Source: Arsenicibacter sp965247375
GTDB lineage: Bacteria; Bacteroidota; Bacteroidia; Cytophagales; Spirosomataceae
NCBI GenBank assembly: GCA_965247375.1
Contig: CBDFHU010000149.1
Location: 5,685 to 69,684 of the forward strand
Direction of reading: 5' to 3'
DNA: 64,000 nt
Part shown: in pieces, positions 42,028-50,826 of the stretch
How the letters are laid out: each line of letters starts with the position of its first letter
Position numbering within the stretch: the stretch's first letter is position 1
The notes under the pieces: model-generated
Database searches by the model: none
Told to the model about the DNA's origin: nothing
What the model saw: only the letters and a program-made list of their open reading frames with translations
Position numbers and translations under genes: made by a program

Positions 42028-42060
42028 GAAAGCCCGGACTGCTGTGGAGTCCGGGCTTTC
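42028..42060. terminator. Terminator after tsf
   Basis: The perfect 12-bp stem AAAGCCCGGACT / AGTCCGGGCTTT with a seven-base loop lies 27 bp beyond the tsf stop codon. Confidence 0.9.
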
Positions 42061-42085
42061 AGTAATATAAGGGATTCGTTCCGGC

Positions 42086-42919
42086 TTAACCGATAGCAAC
42101 ACGCTTAAACACAGAAACGGTCAATCCTTTGCTTGTTTTGTCAAGTAACTGAGCAATTGTCAGTGAGTTATCTTTCACAAATTCCTGGTTCAGCAAGGTA
42201 TTTTCCTTGTAGAATTTGTTCAGTTTACCCATAGCAATTTTTTCCAGCATAGCTTCTGGCTTGCCTTCTGCACGAGCCTGCTCTTTACCGATCTCGATCT
42301 CGCGGCTGATGATGCTGGCATCAACACCGTCTTTATCGATAGCAACCGGCTTCATGGCAGCAACCTGCATGGCTACGTCACGGCCTACTTCAGCAACATC
42401 TGTACCGTTTGTATTTACCAGACCTACCAGTACACCTAATTTACCGTTTGAGTGGATGTACGCCACAACCTGATCAGCTGAAACGACTTCGAAAGAAACG
42501 ATATCGATTTTCTCGCCGATTTTGCCCATCAGGTCAGTGATGTGCTCCTGCAGCGTACGGCCATCTGACTGAGCAACAGCCAGTAACGCGTCTTTTGTAG
42601 TAGCACCTGATGTAGCTGCAGATTCCAGCGTAGCTTTTGCCAGTGACTGGAAGTCAGCAACTTTTGAAACCGGTTCCGTTTCGCAAGCCAGAGCAACTAC
42701 GATACCGGTTTTACCGTCTTCACTAACTTGTGCCAGCACAGCACCTTCTGCGGTTGCATTGTCAGCACGCTTATCAGCGATTTTCTGACCCTGCTTACGC
42801 AGAATTTCTTTTGCTTTTTCGAAATCGCCGTCTGCTTCGGTCAGAGCCTTTTTACAGTCCATCATACCGGCTCCGGTTTCCTGCCGAAGTTTGTTAACGT
42901 CTGCTGCGGTGATTGCCAT
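42086..42919 (-). CDS. tsf: Elongation factor Ts
   Basis: EF-Ts exchanges GDP for GTP on EF-Tu during translation. The start at 42919 (MAITAADVNKLRQETGAGMM) is the usual one; a longer frame upstream has no family support. The N-terminal UBA-like domain (MMDCKKALTEADGDFEKA) and the Tu-contact region (ALACETEPVSKVADF) are clear. The length of 277 residues is normal. It follows rpsB, and two hairpins lie in the intergenic region. Confidence 0.97.
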   Translation of the reverse strand: MAITAADVNKLRQETGAGMMDCKKALTEADGDFEKAKEILRKQGQKIADKRADNATAEGAVLAQVSEDGKTGIVVALACETEPVSKVADFQSLAKATLESAATSGATTKDALLAVAQSDGRTLQEHITDLMGKIGEKIDIVSFEVVSADQVVAYIHSNGKLGVLVGLVNTNGTDVAEVGRDVAMQVAAMKPVAIDKDGVDASIISREIEIGKEQARAEGKPEAMLEKIAMGKLNKFYKENTLLNQEFVKDNSLTIAQLLDKTSKGLTVSVFKRVAIG

Positions 42920-42988
42920 ATTAAGTTTTATAGAATAGTAAATTGTCGAAATTAACAATAAGCCAATAATAGGCTTTAAATTATAATG

Positions 42989-43021
42989 GAATAGCCCATA
43001 GCGGCTGGCTACGGGCTATTC
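42989..43021 (-). promoter_or_regulatory. Hairpin between rpsB and tsf
   Basis: The arms GAATAGCCC and GGGCTATTC enclose an inner stem (TAGC/GCTA), with one mismatch between them. There is no T run, so it may be an attenuator or an mRNA-stabilising element rather than a terminator; which one is unknown. Confidence 0.5.
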
Positions 43022-43092
43022 TCAAAAGCTTACGGTATAATATCCGTTTATGGGAAACGAATTACTTTACCAATAAACTCAGATTATTCTCC

Positions 43093-43144
43093 CTGCTCAG
43101 TAGCTACAGGTTCTGAACCTTCAGAAGCTGTAGCTACTGAGCAG
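43093..43144. promoter_or_regulatory. 52-bp near-perfect palindrome at the end of rpsB
   Basis: The 17-base arms CTGCTCAGTAGCTACAG and its exact complement are followed inward by a single mismatch, a second 6-bp stem (TTCTGA/TCAGAA) and a four-base loop. It overlaps the rpsB stop codon. No T run follows on the minus strand. Confidence 0.85.
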
Positions 43145-43901
43145 CTTGACGAACATCTTCAGCACGCTTTGCTTCTTCTTCTTCCTGCAAACGCTGATCG
43201 TCTTTATCCTGCTTACGTTCCATAAGGCCTTCTTCGATAGCCTTACCCATAGCAAGCGTGATCAGAGCGATTGACTTATAAGCATCGTCGTTAGCCGGGA
43301 TCGGGAAATCAACCATATCCGGATTCGAGTTCGTATCACACATTGCAAATACCGGGATGCCCAGGCGCTTAGCTTCTGCAACAGCAATATGTTCCCGCTT
43401 CACATCAACAATAAACAGTGCCGCCGGTAAACGAGTCAGGTCAGTAATACCGCCCAATACACGCTCCAGCTTATCTTTTTCGCGAGTCAGCGTTAAAAGT
43501 TCGCGCTTGGCAATGTTGCCGGCAGTCGATTCATCTTTCAACATTTTCTCAATAGTCTGCAACTTCTTCAACGACTTGCGGATCGTCGCGAAGTTAGTCA
43601 GCATACCACCTAACCAGCGATCCGTAACGAATGGCATTTTCAGACGACGTGCTTCTTCAGCAACAATCTCCTGAGCTTGCTTTTTCGTAGCCACAAACAT
43701 CACTTTACGGCCCGAACGAACAATACCACGGATAGCATTCTGAGCTTCCTGCAGGCTCGCGAGAGTTTTATTCAAGTCAATGATATGGATACCGTTCTTC
43801 TCCATGAAGATGTACGGAGCCATACGAGGATCCCACTTACGCGTAAGGTGACCGAAGTGCACACCAGCGTCGAGTAGGTCTTTATATTCCACTTGTGCCA
43901 T
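43134..43901 (-). CDS. rpsB: 30S ribosomal protein S2
   Basis: S2 is a small-subunit ribosomal protein. The 255-residue frame contains the family features AGVHFGHLTRKWDPRMAPYI, VTDRWLGGMLTNFATIRKS and PVFAMCDTNSNPDMVDFPIP. The C-terminus ends abruptly (EDVRQAAQ) inside a long palindrome. In another frame the following bases encode VATASEGSEPVATEQGE with a stop at 43084. That Ala/Glu-rich tail is what S2 proteins of this group usually carry, so a base may be missing near 43135. It lies between rpsI and tsf in a ribosomal protein operon. Confidence 0.95.
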   Translation of the reverse strand: MAQVEYKDLLDAGVHFGHLTRKWDPRMAPYIFMEKNGIHIIDLNKTLASLQEAQNAIRGIVRSGRKVMFVATKKQAQEIVAEEARRLKMPFVTDRWLGGMLTNFATIRKSLKKLQTIEKMLKDESTAGNIAKRELLTLTREKDKLERVLGGITDLTRLPAALFIVDVKREHIAVAEAKRLGIPVFAMCDTNSNPDMVDFPIPANDDAYKSIALITLAMGKAIEEGLMERKQDKDDQRLQEEEEAKRAEDVRQAAQ

Positions 43902-44053
43902 TTTCTGTTAGTGAAATTGAATTTTTGAAATTTGGTTACGCAGCACCGCCCGTCGGCAACATCTAAGGGCAGTCTGGACGACTTTGAAATAATTAATTCA
44001 GAATGAGCAGAATAACCAGCCTCTGTAACAAGACCGTTTGCCCATTCCGGTGA

Positions 44054-44440
44054 TTAACGTTTAGAGAACTGGAACCGCCGGCGGGCTTTAGCACGACCGT
44101 ATTTTTTCCGTTCAACCATACGTGAATCCCGTGTCAGGAAGCCTTCTTTCTTCAGGGCAGGACGGAACTCAGCGTTTACTTCGCACAGAGCCCGTGAGAT
44201 TGCCATACGAGTGGCTTCGGCTTGACCGGTTACACCACCGCCACGAACGTTTACTTTCACGTCGTAAGCACCCAGACCATTGACTGTAGCAAACGGCTGG
44301 TTAGTGATGATCTGAAGAACTTCTGATGGAAAGTACTGCTTGTAGTCTTTCCCGTTTACCGTGATGGCTCCGTTACCAGCTGTCATGTATACACGTGACA
44401 CGGCTGTTTTCCGGCGGCCAATGGCATTAATTCTTTCCAT
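44054..44440 (-). CDS. rpsI: 30S ribosomal protein S9
   Basis: S9 binds 16S rRNA in the small-subunit head, and its basic C-terminus reaches the P-site tRNA. The start INAIGRRKTAVSRVYM, the middle NVRGGGVTGQAEATRMAI and the basic end KKYGRAKARRRFQFSKR are all conserved; the last two residues (KR) are the universal ones. The length of 128 residues is normal. It starts 14 bp after the end of rplM. Confidence 0.97.
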   Translation of the reverse strand: MERINAIGRRKTAVSRVYMTAGNGAITVNGKDYKQYFPSEVLQIITNQPFATVNGLGAYDVKVNVRGGGVTGQAEATRMAISRALCEVNAEFRPALKKEGFLTRDSRMVERKKYGRAKARRRFQFSKR

Positions 44441-44454
44441 GTGTTTTGCGCCTG

Positions 44455-44898
44455 TTAGAATTTAATTTCTTTAGGTTGCTGAGCTGCATGCGGGTGTTCG
44501 CCACCAGCATAAACATACAGGTTTGTGAACAACCGGCGGCCTAAACGGTTTTTAGGCAACATGCCACGGATAGCGTGCTCAAGAACGCGCTCCGGATGTT
44601 TTTCCAACAGCAGGCGCGGCGTCGCAAAACGCTGACCACCAGGGTAGCCAGTGTGACGTACGTACACTTTGTCTGTCAGTTTCTTGCCGGTCAGACGAAT
44701 CTTGTCAGCATTGATAATGATCACGTTGTCTCCGCAGTCAACGTGTGGTGTAAAATTCGGCTTGTGTTTGCCGCGAATCATGAAGGCAACCTGGCTGGCC
44801 AGCCGACCCAGCACTTGTCCTTCTGCGTCAATCACAACCCAGTCTTTTTGCACCGTCTCTTTGTTAGCGGAGATGGTTTTATAACTGAGTGTATTCAC
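44455..44898 (-). CDS. rplM: 50S ribosomal protein L13
   Basis: L13 is an early-assembly protein of the large subunit. Recognisable segments are WVVIDAEGQVLGRLASQVAF, HVDCGDNVIIINADKI and HAIRGMLPKNRLGRRLFTNL. It has 147 residues, normal for the family. It is the first gene of the rplM-rpsI-rpsB-tsf run and has a clear Bacteroidota promoter about 75 bp upstream. Confidence 0.97.
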   Translation of the reverse strand: MNTLSYKTISANKETVQKDWVVIDAEGQVLGRLASQVAFMIRGKHKPNFTPHVDCGDNVIIINADKIRLTGKKLTDKVYVRHTGYPGGQRFATPRLLLEKHPERVLEHAIRGMLPKNRLGRRLFTNLYVYAGGEHPHAAQQPKEIKF

Positions 44899-44971
44899 TG
44901 TTTGTATTGATAATTGGTTGATTTCGAATTAATTGCTAAGAGCAATCCGTTCCCGCCCAAAAACGGGAGTG

Positions 44972-45002
44972 CAAATATAGAGGTTATCGTGCTGAAAAAC
45001 AA
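44972..45002 (-). promoter_or_regulatory. Promoter of the rplM operon
   Basis: On the minus strand a TTG (45002-45000) is followed after 20 bases by TATATTTG (44979-44972), which fits the Bacteroidota primary sigma pattern TTG-N19/20-TAnnTTTG. The same 20-base spacing occurs in the predicted rRNA promoter at 63842. Confidence 0.75.
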
Positions 45003-45067
45003 CTATTTTCAACTTTTTCAGCCATGGATTGTTGTTATACGAAAGAACCAGTAACTTCTTCGCTGCT

Positions 45068-45997
45068 ATGGAATTTGGAAAAACCACCAATCTGGATGCT
45101 GTAAGCCCCATACTACCGCCCGGTCCGGCCTTTAATGCCCAGATCTGGACGGCTGTCGAACGGACCGGTCATCCTGAGGTTTTCATCGGAGGTCCGGTCT
45201 GGGCAAACAAGCAATACGTTGGTAAAATTTATCCTTCCACAGCTAAAGAGAAGGATTTTTTACATCATTATGTGCAGCAGTTCAATACCATTGAACTGAA
45301 TCTCACCCATTACCAGATTCCGACGGAAGGCATGATTGAGAAGTGGAAAACGGAAGCCGGTACATCACAATTCCGGTCCGGATTTACGTTTTGCCCTAAA
45401 TTTCCGCAATCAATCAGCCACGAACGTATGCTGCTAGCAGCAGAATTTATCACTGAAGAATTTGTTAACGCTATTCTTTCACTCGAAGAGTTTCTGGGCA
45501 TGTCTTTTCTGCAGTTACCGCCGAATTTTTCGCCGGAAAAATGGCCTGTACTGGCAAATTACCTGAAACACCTGCCCGATGAACTGAATGTCGCGGTCGA
45601 ATTCAGGCATCCCGACTGGTTTAAACGTACGAATGTCTGGCAGTCAACCCTCGAAAAACTGCATGGATTACACCGGCATGTCGTGATCACGGATGTTGCC
45701 GGCCGGCGGGACGTTCTGCATATGGGCCTGAGCAGCCCGGTACTCACGCTGCGTTTTATTGGCAATGAAGGCCATGAATCTGATTATTCGCGAACTGATG
45801 CGTGGATTCAGCGGTTAAAGACATGGTTTGACAAAGGATTACAAACGGCCTATATCTTTGTTCATGGGGGGGGTGATGATAACGATACAGCCCCTGAACT
45901 GATCCGGTACTGGATACGCGGGCTGAACAAACATTGCGGCCTATCTCTAAAAGAACCAACTTTACAACCTCAGATAATTCAGGGGAATCTGTTCTGA
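45068..45997 (+). CDS. DUF72 (YecE-like) family protein
   Basis: DUF72 proteins are TIM-barrel-like proteins of unknown function. I start at the ATG at 45068 (MEFGKTTNLDAVSPILPP); an upstream TTG is open but unsupported. Family features include the early FNTIELNLTHYQIP, the FTFCPKFPQSISHE segment, NVAVEFRHPDWF and a late YIFVHGG. It has 309 residues, and it is divergent from rplM. No partner gene indicates its role. Confidence 0.88.
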   Translation: MEFGKTTNLDAVSPILPPGPAFNAQIWTAVERTGHPEVFIGGPVWANKQYVGKIYPSTAKEKDFLHHYVQQFNTIELNLTHYQIPTEGMIEKWKTEAGTSQFRSGFTFCPKFPQSISHERMLLAAEFITEEFVNAILSLEEFLGMSFLQLPPNFSPEKWPVLANYLKHLPDELNVAVEFRHPDWFKRTNVWQSTLEKLHGLHRHVVITDVAGRRDVLHMGLSSPVLTLRFIGNEGHESDYSRTDAWIQRLKTWFDKGLQTAYIFVHGGGDDNDTAPELIRYWIRGLNKHCGLSLKEPTLQPQIIQGNLF

Positions 45998-46030
45998 ACA
46001 ACATTTCTCTGTAATATAGGTTAACTTTTT

Positions 46031-46060
46031 GCCGCGTAGATTGCGTCTCCGCGGCTTTTG
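46031..46060 (+). terminator. Possible terminator between the DUF72 gene and mfd
   Basis: The stem GCCGCG/CGCGGC is followed by TTTTGG and lies 33 bp after the DUF72 stop. It is short, and the loop is 13 bases. Confidence 0.55.
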
Positions 46061-46092
46061 GTGCGTTCGTTATCACATTAATCAAAGGTATT

Positions 46093-49000
46093 TTGAAACC
46101 GGAAGAATTAATCGGGCTTTATTCTGACGACAGCTTTATTAAGCTTCTTGCCGAACCGATCCTGCATCCTGCCGGAGAGCCTGTGCGGTTACAGATAAAA
46201 GGTTTAGCGGGTAGTATTGATGCTGTTCTGGCCTCGGCAATTGGCAACCTGACAACTGGTAGTCAGCTATTTATTCTGAACGACCGCGACGAAGCTTCTT
46301 ATTTTTATAACGACTTACAGAACCTGGCGGGAAAAGATGTACTGCTTTTTCCGATGTCCTATAAAAAGCCCTATCAATACGAAGAAGTTGAAAATGCAAA
46401 TGTGTTGATGCGGGCCGAAGTGCTGAACAAACTGAACTCAACGGCCATTCAAAACCTGTTTATTGTTACATATCCGGAAGCTTTGTCGGAGAAAGTGATT
46501 AATAAGCGCTCACTTCAGGCCAATACGTTAACAATCCGTGTTGGCGACCGGCTCGATACCAACTTTGTATCTGAGTTATTACAGGACTATGAATTCGAGA
46601 AAACAGATTTTGTCTATGAAGCTGGCCAGTTTTCATTGCGGGGTGGCATCATCGACGTTTTTTCCTTTGCCTCAGAATTTCCGGTTCGCATTGATTTATT
46701 TGACGATGAAGTGGAAAGTATCCGGTTTTTCAGTCCTGAAACTCAGTTATCCACAACCAATGTCGACTTTATCAACATTATTCCCAATATTCAGACTAAA
46801 CTGATTCAGGAAAGCCGCGAGCCATTTCTCGACTTTTTACCGGAAAAAACGGTTGTTTGGGTGAGAGATGTGGATTTTACCCTCGACATTGTGGATAAGT
46901 GCTTTGCAAAAGCCGAGCAAAGCTTTGAAGCGGTGGTGGCGGGTAGCGGTGGCGTAAAGATTGTTTCTGATCCTAATCAGCTTTTTGAGACCCGCCGCTC
47001 GGTCCTGAATCAGCTTAAACAGTTTACAACGGTTGAATTCGGGCGTAAGTTTTACTTTAAAACTGAAGCTAGGCAGCTCTATCAGGCCAAAGCACAGCCT
47101 TCGTTTAATAAGGATTTCAAACGGCTTGTCGAAAACCTGGCCGAAAATCAATCGAAAGGCTTTACCAACATTATTGCTGCCGAATCATTCAAACAGCTGG
47201 AACGATTACGGATGATTTTTGAAGAACTGGATCCGTTTGTCAGATTCCAGCCACTGAACATAGGTCTTCGCGAGGGTTTTATAGATGAGTCGCTGAAAAT
47301 AGCCTGTTTTACTGATCACCAGATTTTTGACCGCTATTTCAAATACCGCGTTCAGGATAAATTTTCAAAATCAAAGGCACTTACCCTCAGAGAGTTAAAA
47401 ACGCTTCAGGCAGGTGATTATGTGACGCATATTGATCACGGAATCGGGCGGTTTGCCGGTCTGGAGAAAGTGGATGTCGGTGGTAAAATGCAGGAAGCGA
47501 TCCGGCTTATTTATCGTGATAATGATGTGTTGCTGGTCAGTATCCACAGCCTCCACAAAATTGCTAAATATAGCGGAAAGGAAGGCGGACCACCAACCAT
47601 GAGCAAGCTGGGTTCTCAGGAATGGGAGCTCAAAAAGTCACGCGTAAAAAAGCAGGTCAAGGATATTGCCAAGGAGCTTATTTCACTCTATGCCAAACGC
47701 CGGCAGGCTCCCGGCTATGCCTTTAGCCATGACAGCTTTTTGCAGGCTGAGCTTGAATCCTCGTTTATTTATGAGGACACGCCTGATCAGGCTAAGGCAA
47801 CAGCTGATGTCAAGGTTGATATGGAACAGCCCCACCCGATGGACCGGCTTGTGTGCGGTGACGTTGGCTTCGGTAAGACTGAAGTGGCAATACGGGCGGC
47901 TTTCAAGGCAGTTTCGGATAATAAGCAGGTTGCCGTGCTGGTACCAACCACCATTCTGGCCATGCAGCACTACCGGACGTTCTCTGAGCGTCTGTCTGAT
48001 TTTCCGGTTAAGATCGAATATATTAACCGGTTCCGGACGACCGCTCAGATTAAAGATATTCTGAAAGAGACTGCCTCGGGTGAAATAGGCATTCTGATCG
48101 GTACACACCGTATTGTCAATAAAGACATTAAATTCAAAGATTTAGGCTTGCTGGTTATCGACGAGGAACAAAAATTCGGCGTCAAAACCAAGGATCGGCT
48201 GAAAGAAATGCGGGTCGAAGTCGATGTGCTGACGCTGACCGCCACGCCGATTCCGAGAACGCTGCATTTCTCACTCATGGGTGCGCGTGACTTGTCCGTT
48301 ATTGCAACCCCGCCACCAAACCGCCAGCCGGTAACGACGGAGGTCCATACATTCAGTGAAACCACGGTCCGCGATGCGATCAGTTATGAATTACGGCGCG
48401 GCGGTCAGGTATTTTTTGTCCATAACCGCGTAGGTGACATCGAATCAATCGGGAATCTGATTTTACGCCTGGTACCTGATGCACGTGTCTGCGTGGCGCA
48501 TGGCCAGATGGAAGGCGAAAAGCTGGAGAAAGTAATGACCCGCTTTATCGAAGGGGATTATGATGTGCTGGTTTCAACCAACATCATTGAATCGGGGCTG
48601 GATATTCCGAACGCCAATACCATTCTAATTAACTCTGCCCACATGTTCGGTATGTCGGATCTGCACCAGATGCGTGGTAGGGTTGGGCGCTCCAACCGGA
48701 AGGCATTCTGTTATCTGCTGACGCCGCCGCAATCATCGCTTACTTCCGATGCCCGTAAGCGGCTGCAGACACTGGAAGATTTTTCTGATTTGGGCGAAGG
48801 CTTTAAAATTGCCATGCGCGATCTAGATATCAGGGGAGCCGGCAACCTGCTGGGTGCCGAACAAAGCGGCTTTATTAACGACCTGGGGTACGAAATGTAT
48901 CATAAGATACTCGATGAGGCCGTACAGGAACTGCGCGAAAACGAGTTTAAAGACCTATTTTTACCGGATTCAAACCCCTTTAAGGCGGCTGTTCCGGATA

Positions 49001-49458
49001 CCGTTATCGAAACCGATTTACAGGTTGTTATACCGGAGAAATATGTATCGAATATATCAGAGCGTTTGTCGTTATATACTCGGTTAGATAACATCAGAAA
49101 TCAGGAAGAACTGGCAGCATTCCGCAAGGAAGTTGAAGATCGCTTCGGCCCGCTGCCGGAAGAAGTAGAAAACCTGATTAAAATGGTGAACGTTAGGTGT
49201 AAAGCCGAAAGCCTTTACCTCGAAAAACTAACCCTGAAGAATAATATACTGAAGGGGTACTTCGTTTCTTCCGAGAATGGTTCCGGAACGGCGGAACGTT
49301 TCTTTCAGTCAGAGCAGTTTGGCAAAGTTATTGATTACATCAAACTGAATCCACTCAAGTGCTCGCTGAAAGACGTGAAAAACCGGCTGATTTTTACGCA
49401 TAGCAATGTTTCTTCCGTTGGACAAATGGATGAAGTGCTGACAGCATTAACGGATTAG
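46093..49458 (+). CDS. mfd: Transcription-repair coupling factor
   Basis: Mfd removes RNA polymerase stalled at DNA lesions and recruits UvrAB. The 1,121-residue protein starts at a TTG codon. An N-terminal UvrB-like module (YEAGQFSLRGGIIDVFSFAS) is followed by the CarD-like RNA polymerase interaction domain (AGDYVTHIDHGIGRFAGLEK), a RecG-like helicase with Walker A (LVCGDVGFGKTEVAIRAAF) and DEEQ box (LLVIDEEQKFGV), then IIESGLDIPNANTI and the TRCF C-terminal domain. The length is normal and the frame is intact. Confidence 0.97.
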   Translation: MKPEELIGLYSDDSFIKLLAEPILHPAGEPVRLQIKGLAGSIDAVLASAIGNLTTGSQLFILNDRDEASYFYNDLQNLAGKDVLLFPMSYKKPYQYEEVENANVLMRAEVLNKLNSTAIQNLFIVTYPEALSEKVINKRSLQANTLTIRVGDRLDTNFVSELLQDYEFEKTDFVYEAGQFSLRGGIIDVFSFASEFPVRIDLFDDEVESIRFFSPETQLSTTNVDFINIIPNIQTKLIQESREPFLDFLPEKTVVWVRDVDFTLDIVDKCFAKAEQSFEAVVAGSGGVKIVSDPNQLFETRRSVLNQLKQFTTVEFGRKFYFKTEARQLYQAKAQPSFNKDFKRLVENLAENQSKGFTNIIAAESFKQLERLRMIFEELDPFVRFQPLNIGLREGFIDESLKIACFTDHQIFDRYFKYRVQDKFSKSKALTLRELKTLQAGDYVTHIDHGIGRFAGLEKVDVGGKMQEAIRLIYRDNDVLLVSIHSLHKIAKYSGKEGGPPTMSKLGSQEWELKKSRVKKQVKDIAKELISLYAKRRQAPGYAFSHDSFLQAELESSFIYEDTPDQAKATADVKVDMEQPHPMDRLVCGDVGFGKTEVAIRAAFKAVSDNKQVAVLVPTTILAMQHYRTFSERLSDFPVKIEYINRFRTTAQIKDILKETASGEIGILIGTHRIVNKDIKFKDLGLLVIDEEQKFGVKTKDRLKEMRVEVDVLTLTATPIPRTLHFSLMGARDLSVIATPPPNRQPVTTEVHTFSETTVRDAISYELRRGGQVFFVHNRVGDIESIGNLILRLVPDARVCVAHGQMEGEKLEKVMTRFIEGDYDVLVSTNIIESGLDIPNANTILINSAHMFGMSDLHQMRGRVGRSNRKAFCYLLTPPQSSLTSDARKRLQTLEDFSDLGEGFKIAMRDLDIRGAGNLLGAEQSGFINDLGYEMYHKILDEAVQELRENEFKDLFLPDSNPFKAAVPDTVIETDLQVVIPEKYVSNISERLSLYTRLDNIRNQEELAAFRKEVEDRFGPLPEEVENLIKMVNVRCKAESLYLEKLTLKNNILKGYFVSSENGSGTAERFFQSEQFGKVIDYIKLNPLKCSLKDVKNRLIFTHSNVSSVGQMDEVLTALTD

Positions 49459-49472
49459 TTATCAATATTACA

Positions 49473-49480
49473 TACTTTTG
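49473..49480 (+). promoter_or_regulatory. Candidate minus-7 element for gldJ
   Basis: TACTTTTG matches TAnnTTTG about 27 bp before the gldJ start codon. No TTG lies at the usual distance upstream (TTA is there instead), so this is tentative. Confidence 0.4.
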
Positions 49481-49506
49481 CAATTCCGACTTACACAGAT
49501 ACAGCG

Positions 49507-50769
49507 ATGATTAAAACGTATCACTTGCAACGAGCGGCTTATGTCCTGCTGGCTACCTTGGCACTAGCAGCTTGTAGTAAATCAAAACACCCGACCAGCG
49601 TGAAGCCAGGGAAGAAGAGTACGGCTACGGGTATAGCATACAACCAGAAAGAAGGTTTTCAGGTAAAATCGTTCAAAGCGCCGAATGGCGGGCCGAACCT
49701 GGTTTTCATCGAAGGTGGCCGTTTTACAATGGGTGCTTTAGAAGAGGATGTAATGAACACCCGCGACAACCGCGAGCGGACAGTCAGTGTTCAGTCGTTC
49801 TACATGGATGAAACAGAAATGGCGAATGTACACTACTTAGAGTACCTTGACGCACTCAAGCGCGACTCATCTGAGGAAGTTGTCCGTGCGGCATTACCGG
49901 ACACGACAGTCTGGGCTAACCCGCTCTCGTTTAATGACTCTTATGTAACGCAATATTTACGCTACCCTGCTTTCCGGTATTACCCTGTTGTTGGTGTTTC
50001 ATGGGTTCAGGCTAATGACTATGCCGCCTGGCGGACAAATGCCGTTAACGCAGAGTTAGCCAAAGGTGGTACCAGCACCAAGAAAAAAGGCGGTGGATTC
50101 TCGCTGAAACGTAAGTCTAAGAAGGACGATGCAGCAGCGGCAGCTGTTGCCGAAGCCTCTACGTCATCTGCGCGTCCGGGTATTGAAAGCGGTCTGATCC
50201 TGCCGGAATATCGCCTGCCGACAGAAGCAGAATGGGAATATGCAGCAAAGGCCATGATTGGCACACAGTATGTTGATGAAAATCAGGCAAACCAGCGTAT
50301 TTACCCGTGGGATGGATCATCCATCCGTAATCCGAAAAAAGGACGTAAGCAAGGCCAGATGTTAGCCAACTTTAAGCGTGGCCGCGGTGACTACGCCGGT
50401 ATTGCCGGTCGTTCGAATGACGGTGCTATTATCACACAGGAAATCTGGGAGTACCCTGCCAACGACTTTGGTCTTTATAACATGGCTGGTAACGTAAACG
50501 AGTGGGTATATGACGTTTATCGTCCTCTGTCATTCAGTGATGTGAGTGATCTGAACCCAATCCGCCGGAACGGCTATCTGGACGAAGCCAAAAACTATAA
50601 CACGAAAGAGTCACTGATTAATGACAAACTTCGTGTTTATAAGGGTGGTTCATGGAATGACGTTGCTTACTGGTTATCACCAGGTACACGTCGTTTCCTT
50701 GACCAGGACTCAGCAACTGCCTCAATTGGCTTCCGTTGTGCTATGATTGGTCTGGGACGTAACAAATAA
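49507..50769 (+). CDS. gldJ: Gliding-motility-type lipoprotein GldJ (FGE-sulfatase fold)
   Basis: GldJ is an outer-membrane-associated lipoprotein needed for gliding and type IX secretion in Bacteroidota. The lipoprotein signal ends in the lipobox LAAC. The rest is a formylglycine-generating-enzyme-like domain: LVFIEGGRFTMGALEEDV, SFYMDETEMANVHYLEYL, YRLPTEAEWEYAAKA, NMAGNVNEWVYDVYRP and SIGFRCAMIG. The 420-residue length fits short Cytophagales homologues. Within the domain, around residues 190-220, there is a Lys-rich then Ala-rich insertion (KKKGGGFSLKRKSKKDDAAA). The call is by family resemblance; another FGE-fold lipoprotein (GldK-like) is the alternative. No other gld gene is near. Confidence 0.75.
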   Translation: MIKTYHLQRAAYVLLATLALAACSKSKHPTSVKPGKKSTATGIAYNQKEGFQVKSFKAPNGGPNLVFIEGGRFTMGALEEDVMNTRDNRERTVSVQSFYMDETEMANVHYLEYLDALKRDSSEEVVRAALPDTTVWANPLSFNDSYVTQYLRYPAFRYYPVVGVSWVQANDYAAWRTNAVNAELAKGGTSTKKKGGGFSLKRKSKKDDAAAAAVAEASTSSARPGIESGLILPEYRLPTEAEWEYAAKAMIGTQYVDENQANQRIYPWDGSSIRNPKKGRKQGQMLANFKRGRGDYAGIAGRSNDGAIITQEIWEYPANDFGLYNMAGNVNEWVYDVYRPLSFSDVSDLNPIRRNGYLDEAKNYNTKESLINDKLRVYKGGSWNDVAYWLSPGTRRFLDQDSATASIGFRCAMIGLGRNK

Positions 50770-50788
50770 TTAAACTCATTCTTACAGG

Positions 50789-50826
50789 AAGCGGCCGTTC
50801 TGTACCAGAGCGGCCGCTTTTATTTT
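50789..50826. terminator. Bidirectional terminator between gldJ and the comF-like gene
   Basis: The arms AAGCGGCCG and CGGCCGCTT, extended inward by TTCTG/CAGAG, are followed by TTATTTTG. The right end overlaps the last codons of the convergent phosphoribosyltransferase gene. Confidence 0.85.
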
